Shown in pieces: positions 1 to 7,682 of a stretch of DNA of 12,381 bases (positions are counted from its first letter, which is position 1; the number at the start of each line of letters is the position of its first letter). Under the pieces are notes generated by a model, which worked only from the letters and a program-made list of their open reading frames with translations, made no database searches and was not told the origin of the DNA. The stretch spans positions 4,597 to 16,977 of the forward strand of contig MU657519.1 of NCBI GenBank assembly GCA_026770575.1. Direction: 5' to 3'. The stretch is from Pelagophyceae sp. CCMP2097. Lineage: Eukaryota; Sar; Pelagophyceae. A program made the position numbers and the translations under genes.

Positions 1-44
1 TTTTTTTCTTCCCAAAGGTGGAACCTCACGGATGGACCCGGCGA

Positions 45-59
45 CGGACAGACAAACAA

Positions 60-96
<37 letters not shown>
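45..96. repeat. CAGA/CAAA tetranucleotide microsatellite
   Basis: A run of four-base units, mostly CAGA with some CAAA variants, fills this stretch. It is a simple sequence repeat with no coding potential. The interruptions by CAAA units suggest an old tract that is gaining point changes. Confidence 0.9.
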
Positions 97-98
<2 letters not shown>

Positions 99-126
99 TA
101 ATTGCCCCAAGTAATCGTTCAATCAA

Positions 127-189
127 AGGACCCGAAGGGCCCTTGCCGTAAACTGACGTTGAATAAACGGCAAGGACCCTTCGGGTCCT
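127..189. repeat. Inverted repeat with 23-bp arms, each arm itself near-palindromic
   Basis: Arm 127-149 is the reverse complement of arm 167-189 with one mismatch, around a 17-nt AT-rich loop (150-166). Within each arm the outer part (AGGACCC-GAA-GGGTCCT type) is itself a small palindrome, so the DNA could fold as one long hairpin or as two small ones. This is seen directly in the sequence. The role is unknown; a small foldback element or a transcript-end hairpin are both possible. Confidence 0.85.
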
Positions 190-328
190 CAATTAGGTGA
201 TGTCTGACTTTGTCGCAATACTTGTTATTTAAAATTTTGCAAATACGCTTTTTTGTTGCCGCGGCTACAATTGTAGCGGCAGCCGGCTCGTCCCAGAGAC
301 CGATTCTTTTTTTTTCCTTTGGGGGGCA

Positions 329-443
329 GCTTACGCGACGCGTGTCGTGGACGAAGGCTTACGCGACGCGTGTCGTGGACGAGCAGGGCGTGGTCATGGG
401 GGGGTAGCTTACGCGGCGCGTGTCGTGGAAGAGCAGGGCGTGG
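329..443. repeat. Cluster of a 37-bp dispersed repeat, left copy
   Basis: The core unit begins GCTTACGCGACGCGTGTCG and ends GAGCAGGGCGTGG. It occurs at 357-393 and 407-443 and, shortened, at 329-353. The sequence after the third unit (about 444-520) is related to sequence next to the inverted copies at 4201-4348, sharing GAGCAGTGACAAAGAG and ATACCTGGCG. This marks a repeat family larger than the 37-bp core. Short open frames across it are by-products of the repeat. Confidence 0.85.
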
Positions 444-909
444 ACGAGCAGTGACAAAGAGTCCACCAGAGTTGAAGTAGATTTCCAACGGAAAAGGGGA
501 CGCCGAGCATACCTGGCGGAAAGAGGAAGTCGGAAGAGGGCGCGGTCCTACGACACAAAGGATTCTACGCCACTCTCGAGGCTCCTTGTCACTGCGCGTC
601 GGCCCAGACTCTCGAAGAACACCGAAAATGAATTCAAAGAATTATGGGGGATATTCAAATCCTTCAACCCCACCGACCAGCAGCGACGCCCAGAGCGGAG
701 CATCGGCGGGGACCCAATGCGACGCGGAAAGGTGGCAATGGGCCGACGGAGAAAAAAGAAGCAGAACAAGGACGGGGGGGGGAGTATATTCACATGTTCG
801 GCGCGTGGGGTCATAAAGTCCTCCCAAACCCTCCCCCATAAAGTCCTCCCAAAACCCCCCCCAAGGGGAAAAAACGAGCCCAGGCTCGGAGGACCTGGCC
901 CTTGTTGAT
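444..909. other. Spacer without a supported gene
   Basis: A 162-codon plus-strand frame crosses this stretch, but it starts inside the dispersed repeat and runs into C-rich tandem sequence. Its translation is a mix of Arg/Lys-rich and Pro-rich segments that I do not recognise. At 812-836 and 837-862 a 25-26 bp unit beginning CATAAAGTCCTCCCAAA is repeated in tandem, each copy ending in a C run. I see no splice-joined coding exons here. Confidence 0.55.
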
Positions 910-1150
910 CTACCAACTCACACTGGCGAAATAGGCCCTGTTTTCATGAGAAAGGATTCGGCATTCCTCCAGTAGACTTCTGGCAGAGGCACGACCTCGT
1001 GCGAGGGCTTGCTTCAGATCCACCCGGCTCCCCCAAAAGGGTCCCGCTCCCCCCAAAGGATTTGCCTCGTCGACAGCTGGGCCCGTCTCCACTGGCACAC
1101 TCGTGTCTGTCGCCCGAATTACGGTCCGGTACAATTGCAGGGCCGTTTCG
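910..1150 (-). CDS. Possible LYR-motif (Complex1_LYR-like) protein, 3' exon only
   Basis: The minus frame ending at the TAG at 910-912 reads ...ETALQLYRTVIRAT... and then about 60 residues with a helical, Arg/Ala-rich segment (LKQALARGRASARSLLEE). An L-Y-R triplet followed by a basic helix is the hallmark of small mitochondrial LYR adaptor proteins, which assist respiratory-complex and Fe-S assembly. That is what suggests the family; nothing else in it is decisive. The frame is closed by a TAA near 1164, and no in-frame ATG lies between that stop and the motif. A 5' exon must therefore be spliced on (AG acceptors lie at the CTAAAG, TTATAG and TTGCAG sites about 1160-1205), or this is a gene remnant. 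I could not identify that exon: the region just upstream is the 42-bp hairpin. It could also be chance open sequence. Confidence 0.35.
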
Positions 1151-1208
1151 GACCCCAGCCGCAGTAAACTTTAGTTTCGTTGTCCCTATAACGCAGACGA
1201 CTGCAATG

Positions 1209-1295
1209 TACAGCACTTTCCGCGTAAAATGAATGGGCGCCGATACTTGAAAGTCAAGTATCGGCGCCCATTCATTTTACGCGGAAAGTGCTGTA
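1209..1295. repeat. Perfect 42-bp inverted repeat with 3-nt loop
   Basis: Positions 1209-1250 are exactly the reverse complement of 1254-1295, separated only by AAG. All 42 pairs match. Transcribed from either strand this would form a very stable stem-loop. It sits just upstream, on the minus strand, of the possible LYR exon. There are no obvious flanking target duplications. It may be a foldback transposon remnant, a small-RNA precursor-like hairpin, or an assembly or library artefact. Confidence 0.95.
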
Positions 1296-1312
1296 TTAAA
1301 CAGCCGCAGCCG

Positions 1313-1583
1313 CTCCCCGCTCCCGAGCTTCCGAGTCAGAAAGCCCCGAGGAACTCTTCTTCCCCGAGCTTCTGACCCCCGAGCTTCCGACTCGGGGTCT
1401 GGACTTCAGGCAAGCCCAGGGAACCATGTTCCCCGAGGTTTGCGTCAGAGACGTTTGCAGACGGTCGCAGACGGTCGCAGACGTTCGCAGACGGCCGCAG
1501 TGAGCCAGAGCCGCGATGCTCCCCGCCCCCGAGCTTCCGCGTCTGAGAGCCCGGGGAACTCTACTTCCCCGAGCTTCCGCGAC
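1313..1583. repeat. Duplicated 64/65-bp segment flanking a 10-bp tandem array
   Basis: Segment 1313-1376 and segment 1519-1583 are diverged direct copies, both with CTCCCCG...GAGCTTCCG, ...GGAACTCT and TTCCCCGAGCTTC. A third partial match (CCCCGAGCTTCCGACTC) lies at about 1377-1393. Between the two copies, 1449-1498 holds five tandem copies of a 10-bp unit of the AGACGGTCGC type. The region 1300-1660 has no supported gene and probably lies downstream of the minus-strand gene ending at 1667. Confidence 0.8.
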
Positions 1584-1666
1584 GCCGTCTTATGATCCCG
1601 GCCCAGAAGAAACCCTTTGCAAGAGGCCAGGTTAGCACACACGGCTTGTCCGGAGCGGCAGCCCTT

Positions 1667-1680
1667 TCACGAGTATTCGT

Positions 1681-1711
<31 letters not shown>

Positions 1712-4061
1712 CGCGTGGCCGTCGTCTTGGATGTTCAAGAATAGTTTATCCTGTGCATCGAAAATGTCCGCCCCCTCTACCACGTGCCGCCAGTCCGCCG
1801 AAGACGTCGCCCCGTACACCGTCGCGGACACCTTCTTCAAAGCCGCCACGCGCGCCTAAGGGCGGCGGTGTACAGCCCGATTCGCCTCGCGAGACGTGCC
1901 CCGCTCATCGCCTCTTGACGCAGTCGGTCGTCTCCGCGGTCTTCCGGGCGTTTCTCCGCGGGCGCGCAAACGGACCTTGTCTCGCGCGGAGGTGATGTTG
2001 AGGCGCGACATCAACGACGGGGCCGCGTCGGCGGCGGCGGCGATTCTTTTTTTGTTGAAACGCAATTTCTCGGCGAAGTCCTTCCTCTGCTGTTGAGCGC
2101 TCGGCCTAAGGCTTGTGTGAGCGAGGGAAACGAGCGAAGGAAACGAGGGCCTCGGGGCGAGGACATAGACTCACGCGGCGCTGCCCTGCAAGCGTTCGGT
2201 CCTCTCGCCGTCTTCGAATTTCAGCTCCTGCGCGAGCCGTCGAGAGACGTCGCGCTGCCGCTGCGCTCTTTGCTGTGCTTCGTCGGCGAGCTTCAAGGCG
2301 TCGGCTCTTGCCGCATTCTGCCGCTCGCGGACGGATTGGGACTTGAGATACGAAGAGTAGGTTTGCCTCGCCGTAGTGTGCGTCGGTAACGCCGCGCGAG
2401 CCCTTTGCTTCAAAGCCGTCTTCGCTTTCTCCGCCGCCTCCGAAGCCTCGCGGTCTCTTTTCGCTTTCGAACGCTCCGCCGAGCGCTCCTGCTGCTCCAA
2501 TCGGCGAGCCTCCAGCGGGTCCTTGGGCTCGGTGCAGGACCTTCCTTGCCTCTTCGAACGATCCAGCGATCGTAACCACCGCTCGTGCGCCGCGTCGTTC
2601 TGGCGCGTGATCTCCGCCGGCTCGAGCGTCTTGGCTCTTGGAGGCTTTGCGGACTCTTCGGCCGGCGGCCTTTTGGAGACGGGCTCGCGGCCGGCGCCGG
2701 GCGCCGACGACAAGCGCAGCGACGCTTCTGCGCGCCGTTGGATGCGCGCGCCGCGCCCAACCTCGTCCATGGCCGCCTCGTCCAGCGTGCGGGAGGGGCC
2801 TTTTTGCGCCTCGACTGCTCTGAAGCGCATACATTCTTTCTCAACTGCGGCCTGCGCCTACGTCGACTGCGTGAGACCTCTGCGAGACCTCTGTGAGACC
2901 AATAGAGGCGCTCTTCCATCGGAAGCATGGGCCCGCCGCCGTCTCGGGAGAACACGCCACTCACTTGGAGAGATTTTCGTTTCGCCGCCGCTCGTTCGTT
3001 CTGCTCCCGTTGATGCTCCTCAATCCCTTTAAACCCGCCCGGCTTCACAGCTAAAGACCTTCGGAACCGCGCCTCCTTGGCCTCGACCTCCTCGGCGTCT
3101 AAAGATTGGCGGAGGCGCTCTTGCTCAGAGTGCTTGAACTGGCGGTCTTGTACATCGGCCTCCAAATTGGAAAACGGTAAAGGCGCCGTTCTATGCGCCC
3201 AGCTCGCCGAAACGCCGCCGCGAGACGTGTACCCCTCACCAAAGACGTCCGGGTCGCGCTGGTAACCGGGCCGTTGAGACGCCGACGCCGGCCGCGACGA
3301 TGACGCCAGCCGCGCGGACGTGGGCCGAGACGATGACGCGGGGCGCGCAGATGACGCCGGCCGCTGCGACGCCGACGCGCGCCGCGCAGACGTGGGCCGC
3401 TGCGACGCCGGCTGGCGCTCCGGGCTGTCGTCCTCGGAGCCGCCGCGCCGGTCGACGTTGACAAAGTCTCCGAACGGGTCGTCTGCGCCGAGGCCAAAGG
3501 CGTCGTCGTCCAACGCGTCGTCCAAGCCGCGCCTCTGGTGCGTCAGCGGCGCCGTCGAGACGAAGTCGCGCCGCGCGTCTTCGTCGTACACCTCTTGCGG
3601 GTGCGACCTCTTGGCGAAGGCGGACCGAGGCCGTGGCATGGAAGCGCTTAGAGGCGCCGCTGATCGAGGTGCCGATGCCGAAACAAAGTCCCGGCGCGTC
3701 CGAGGCGACGCGCGCCGCCTAAAAGCGAGGCGTCAGAGGACATCCCTGCCTTTCAAGAAGAGTCTACCGCGAGGAAGGGCGCGGGTCCTCGCGGTTCCTC
3801 GCCGAGCCACGATTCATCGAAGCGGTCGTCATAATCGAAGCGCTCGTCGTAGCGCTGCGGCGGGTCCGGGAACGCGCGGCGATCGGGCGGGTCCGGGAAC
3901 GCGCGGCGGTCAGAGGTACTGTCTGCGTACCTCGCCCTTACCGCCCGCAGCTCTGCCACAGCGCCGAGGAGCTCGCGCGTATCCGCCTCGGAATCGAGGC
4001 CGTCGACGTATCTCTCGAGGTCCTGGATCTGCAGCAGCAAAAGCTGCGGATCATCCGCCAT
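1667..4061 (-). CDS. Charged, partly coiled-coil protein of unknown function, at least five exons
   Basis: I do not recognise the family. Exon chain on the minus strand: 4061 to about 3811 or 3768; 3718-2889; 2844-2175; 2105-1976; 1855-1667. Introns 2888-2845 (44 nt), 2174-2106 (69 nt, donor GTGAGT) and 1975-1856 (120 nt) are GT-AG and keep phase exactly. The first exon starts MADDPQLLLLQIQDLERYV, a short helical start, and carries an in-frame 27-bp duplication (DRRAFPDPP twice). Exon 2 has RRDFVS twice with different synonymous codons, then a degenerate Ser/Ala/Arg/Pro repeat (RPASS/RPTSA), then a charged helix (KHSEQERLRQ). Exon 3 is a Lys/Arg/Glu/Ala coiled coil. The C-terminus contains PSLMSRLNITSARDK and ends in Ala6-Asp6-EYS. 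The exon 1-exon 2 junction is unresolved. A 49-nt intron 3767-3719 looks typical but gives the wrong phase; donor 3810 (GTGGCT) restores frame but is weak. If exon 1 is separate, the ATG at 3639 gives a 579-residue protein. The gene is divergent from the YjeF_N gene. Confidence 0.6.
3861..3911. repeat. In-frame 27-bp tandem duplication
   Basis: A 24-bp unit occurs at 3861-3884 and 3888-3911, so the period is 27 bp, or nine codons. On the minus strand it encodes DRRAFPDPP twice. A frame-preserving duplication supports this stretch being translated as part of the first exon of the minus-strand gene. Confidence 0.85.
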
Positions 4062-4200
4062 CTTCTCGGCCGGTCGCGCCGGCGGTCAACCGTGCGACTC
4101 GCCAAATATGAAGACTGGGATGTCAAACGTTTTGAAAGCCCGGGATGCGACGGAGGCCGGGTAGGACAGTGGAGGACAATTGCAGCCCCCCCCCCCCCCG

Positions 4201-4348
4201 CGCCCTGCTCTTCCACTACATGCGTCGCGTAAGCCATCCCATTCGCCAGGTATACTCGACCGGTGTCCTCTTTCTACGGAAATCTTTGGATCTCTCTTTG
4301 TCACTGCTCGTCCACGCCCTGCTCGTCCACGACACGCGTCGCGTAAGC
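4201..4348. repeat. Dispersed repeat, right (inverted) copies
   Basis: The 37-bp core seen at 357-443 appears here in reverse complement: a close copy at 4312-4348 and a more diverged one at 4201-4234, next to a run of 12 C. The sequence between them, read on the minus strand, matches in patches the sequence after the left cluster (the GTGACAAAGAG and ATACCTGGCG words). Period between cores is about 111 bp. The remaining spacer 4062-4641 between the two divergent genes holds no other gene I can support; 4391-4440 is locally AT-rich and may belong to promoter DNA. Confidence 0.8.
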
Positions 4349-4596
4349 TGCCCCCCGCCATCCGTGACGACGTTTCGGGGACCCGCACGTTGAATGCTGG
4401 AATTTTTGAAAAGCTCAAAATTTGACCTCGGTGCTTGCTTCTTCATTTCGAGTGACTCGTGCACTTCCCCGAAGCAGCTCGGGCCGGGCGATGCTGCGCG
4501 TATAGTGCGCGCTCCCGGGCGGCGCGGCGCCGCGGCGCTGCGCGCGGAGTGGGGTTCGCCCGCGGAGCGGGGTCCGCCGCGGCGCGCCTAGATAGA

Positions 4597-4645
4597 GACG
4601 CACCTCGCATTTCGACGCACCTCGCATCTCGACGCACCTCGATGC
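4597..4645 (+). repeat. 17-bp tandem repeat running into a start codon
   Basis: The unit GACGCACCTCGCATTTC at 4597-4613 is followed by a copy with one change at 4614-4630 and a partial third copy (GACGCACCTCGATG) at 4631-4644. The third copy's divergence creates the ATG at 4642 that I use as the putative start of the YjeF_N gene. The array would lie in the 5' leader. Confidence 0.8.
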
Positions 4646-5973
4646 GCCTCCTCCTGCGCTGCGTACGGCGGTACTGCACGCCGCGTTCCAATCTCAGCCG
4701 CGCGAAGCGAATTCGCAAAGCGAAGCGGCCCGGCGCGGCTGCAAAAGCCGAGGGGTCGGCGGACCGGACGGCCGTCGCCGCGAGCCGCGCGGCGGACTTT
4801 TTAGACTTTAAACTGCAGCGCGCGGCAGCGCCCTTAGCCAGCCTCCCTCCGCGCGCCTCGACATTCGAATTAGGCTCCGCCTGGACGCCCGCATCCTCAT
4901 CGTCGCCGGCGGCGGTTCCACGGGGCTTGTGGCCATCGCCCTGGCAAGCTCTTTGGTGAGAAAGGGCGCCGTTGGACCTGGATTCTGCGTTCCGGCATGT
5001 CTTCCGAGATGTCTTGAATAGATCGTGCGGGGCTACCGGCGCGTGCACATCTCCGCGGCGGTCAAGGACGTTTCCTGCTTAAGCCCGGCGGCGAGGGACC
5101 TGTTACGCGAGTACGAAAGCGTCGGCGGATGGTCGCTCGATGACGAAGGCGCAATGGCAAAGGACTCTGTTCTAGTGCGCCTTTTAAACGAAGGCGTCAC
5201 TTTGGTCATCGATGGACTCTTGGGCCACGGTGCTATTTCCGCGTCCGGCGGATACACAGCCCATGTCATCGAGCGCTTGAACTCGCAGCCGGCGCCCGTT
5301 CTCAGCCTCGACGAACCCTCGGGCATCGCAAGCCAGACGAGCGACGTCGAGAAGCGGCGTCCGAATATTCAAAATCTCGACGTCGATTGTCTATAGATAA
5401 CCACGGTCTTCGACCGGGACCCTCACCGGGGCCGCATAAGATGGGTTGGTGGGTCCCAGAAGACGACGCGGAAGGCCCGTCTTCAGAAAAAAAGCGTAGG
5501 TCTCATGTACTTGCGTTTGCGCGACGTACACGCTCGCCTTCAACGCCCCCTCCGCGGGCGTGCTGGCGCCGCGGGCGAGGTGGTGCGTCGGGGCGTTGTT
5601 CGTCGCAGACGACGCGCGGCCGCTCTGCGATCTCATGGACGAAGGTGCGTGGGGATGCGCCTTTCTCGCCCACGCTTTCAGGCCTGATACTGTTGTCGTC
5701 GGACTTTTGCATCTAGGTCGGACGATGCTGCTCCCTGACGACGAGGCGCTTCCGGAAGTCAGCTACGCGAGCATTTCGCGGTGGGCCTTTGACGAGGATC
5801 CGCAGTCGCCCGGGTCGCCGCAGGCGAATGTTTTTTTGGATTTGGACGTCGTCTTCCGGCGAAGGCCGGAAGAGTTTTTGCCCTTGGACATAGATTCAAA
5901 GCTCGAGGTCGGCGAAGACGACCGCGACTTTGACGTCGTCTCGATAGCGAGTAGTATCTCTGATCTTAACTAG
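4642..5973 (+). CDS. YjeF_N-fold protein (NAD(P)HX epimerase / EDC3-like), spliced
   Basis: The YjeF_N fold occurs in NAD(P)HX epimerases, which repair hydrated NAD(P)H, and in the RNA-decapping factor EDC3. Seen here: strand and loop ARILIVAGGGSTGLVAIALA (about 4887-4946); intron 4956-5021 (66 nt, GTGAG...TAG, phase 0); then IVRGYRRVHIS, VTLVIDGLLGHGA and PVLSLDEPSG, matching the conserved D-ALFGTG and D-x-PSG motifs. A later exon must start at 5500, because a TAG at 5497-5499 supplies the acceptor. It contains YTLAFNAPSAGVLAP and VGALFVADD, like the family's T-LA-PK-G and VGEL strands, then an acidic tail to the stop at 5971. The start at 4642 (Arg-rich N-terminus) is tentative: its frame differs from that of ARILIV, so an intron lies between, with acceptor near 4841 or 4873. 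The donor between 5330 and 5393 is also unresolved. The usual GNNGGDG loop is shortened and lacks its Asp, so activity is doubtful. Confidence 0.65.
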
Positions 5974-6334
5974 ACTTTGTACAGCAGTTCCCACTTTATT
6001 TCCGAAAGTCCAAAAGCAAAAAACATCGACCAGAAGCCCCACCCAGGGTGGATCTTAAGCAAGCAAGCAAAAGCAATGCTGTAGTCAGTGTAGAAAAACT
6101 GGCCTGGGGACAAAGGCGGGCGACACAACGTTGCGGGACTTGATACTTCAGGCGAAGACTTTCCGGAACCCATTGGTCCGCCACTCACTCGGAGCCCTGC
6201 GCGCGTGCGGATGGGACGTGTATGCGACGTCGGGCTCTCGAGGCGATGCCCAAAGGGTGGGTCCTGAACCTTCTCATTGAATCATGCTCTGTAACATTAG
6301 CTCTGTGAATCTCCTCGGCGGCCGGGCGGCGCCG
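5974..6334. other. Spacer between convergent genes
   Basis: This stretch separates the stops of the plus-strand YjeF_N gene and the minus-strand hydrolase gene, so it should hold both 3' untranslated regions. It is less GC-rich than the flanking coding DNA near 5980-6110. I see no coding exon, no clear hairpin and no canonical AATAAA signal next to either stop. Confidence 0.6.
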
Positions 6335-7682
6335 TCACAAGGCGGCGTCGGGCGGCGCGTCGGTGGGCGGCGCGGGCGGCGCGTCTGCGGGCGGCTGCGT
6401 CCAGGACAGTGGCGTGGGCGGGACAAAGTCCAACGCGATGTCGCACGCCGGCCGCGCGGCGTGGCGATCGAGCGCCAGCTTCGAAATTGCGACATGGTCG
6501 ATAACGCGGAACATGCTTTCGTGGCCTTCGTCGTTTGGGTGGCCTTCGTCGTAAGTATGGCCCTCGAACCAATCTCCGCCGCCGCTTGCCTCGTCGACCG
6601 TCGCCGCGTAAAAGTCGACAACCAGCCCGTCAAACTCAGCCGCAAGTTCCACCAGGGCCGAATTCACGCGCCGCAGCTCCGAAGCGTGAGACGCGCCAAA
6701 CCTATAAACTTCCGTCCGGCATACGTTTCACGCGTATCAAATCCCCTCGCGTATTTGGGCCAGAAGAGTGCCCGCTGACCTCTGTTGTTTAATGGCCGGT
6801 CCCGGACACGGCTCGGCACCAGGCGTGCGCGTACGACAGCCCGAGGACGACGGCGGCGCCCGACTCGGCGGCGTGCTCCACGATGGCGCGCGAGCCCTGC
6901 AAACCGGGTCGAGCGTCTCCGGAGCGCACCCCCAAAGGCTGAGGCTCGTCAAGGCCGTCTCCCGGTCAACCCCGCACCTTTAGGAAACGGTCGCCGATGG
7001 CCTCCATCGCGGAAACGTCGTCGTGGGCCGCGAAGCGGAGGCCCTCGTTTGCCAAAGAGAGCGAGAGGAACAAAACGTGGGGCTTGATGAACGCCGGCAT
7101 GACAGCCTAATTAATAAATCACAGGGCAGCTCGTCCCAGAGGACAACCAACTTGCCTGCAGCCGGCCGAGCGTGTACGCAGTCTCCTTGCCCGAGACGGC
7201 CTCGTTGCGCAGCTCGACGCCCCGCAGCGCCAAAGCCGCAGAGAGGCGCCCCGCCCACGCGACGGTGGCGGAAGAAGCGCCGGAGCCGAGGGCGACGGAC
7301 GAGCCCACGACCAAGAGCAGCGGACGCGTCTCGCGCGCCGTGGCCGCGGCGGCGGCGGCGCGCTCCGAAGCGTCCCAAAACGCGCGCAAAGCCGCAGACG
7401 GCCGCGCGCCGTCGGCCGCGTCGGCGACCTAAACGCACAAAGGTGGAGCGCGCCGAGCCCCTGCGAAAAGGGCCTGACCTCGCCCCTGGCCCCCTTTGCG
7501 TGGCCGCGGCGGTAGCCGGCGTAGTCTGCTCGGAACGCGTTGACGGCTCGGGCGGTGGCTTCGTCTGTCACGAAAGCCTCGACGCAAGGCAGCAGCCCTT
7601 CGTCCAGCTCAGCCAGAACAGCATCGTGCAGAACCTCTTCCGAGACCATCGAATGAAAAACCTCGCCCGCGAGCTGCGCCAT
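6335..7682 (-). CDS. SGNH/GDSL-family hydrolase, five exons, 349 residues
   Basis: This is probably an esterase or lipase of the SGNH hydrolase superfamily; the substrate is unknown. Exons: 7682-7479, 7428-7156, 7106-6978, 6896-6820, 6701-6335. Introns: 50 nt (GT-AG), 49 nt (GC-AG, CAG|GCAAGT), 81 nt, and 118 nt (donor GTGCCG chosen to keep the frame). The joined product is 349 residues. Block I is LLLVVGSSVALGSGA (nucleophile Ser112; the usual GDS Asp is Ser111). Block II is NEAVSGKET (oxyanion Gly148). Block III is SLSLANEGL (Asn179). Block V is YDEGHPNDEGHE (Asp279 and His282). All four SGNH residues are therefore present, each in a different splice-joined segment, which strongly supports the exon model. 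Residues 1-68 form a helical N-terminal extension I do not recognise; the last 25 or so residues are Pro/Ala-rich. No signal peptide is evident. The start ATG has a good context (purine at -3, G at +4). The gene lies 169 bp downstream of the RRM gene on the same strand. Confidence 0.85.

Noticed and set aside
420..908. 162-codon plus-strand open frame
   Set aside because: It starts in the dispersed repeat and crosses C-rich tandem sequence; its translation shows no family motif, and the repeat-derived start also appears in the inverted copy.
1445..1642. 65-codon minus-strand open frame as a 5' exon for the LYR candidate
   Set aside because: It lies over the 10-mer array and duplicated block, and no convincing donor joins it in phase to the LYR exon.
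4497..4515. TATA-containing GCGC palindrome between the divergent genes
   Set aside because: Suggestive of a shared promoter, but the core is only a chance-level match and no transcript start is known.
4443..5048. 201-codon minus-strand open frame
   Set aside because: Opposite strand to the YjeF_N gene, Arg/Ala-rich and without motif; it overlaps the 17-bp tandem repeat.
5645..5681. Possible 37-nt GT-AG intron (GTGCGT...TTTCAG) in the last YjeF_N exon
   Set aside because: Removing it leads to a stop codon at 5714-5716 and loses a protein-like acidic tail; reading through gives a continuous frame to 5973.
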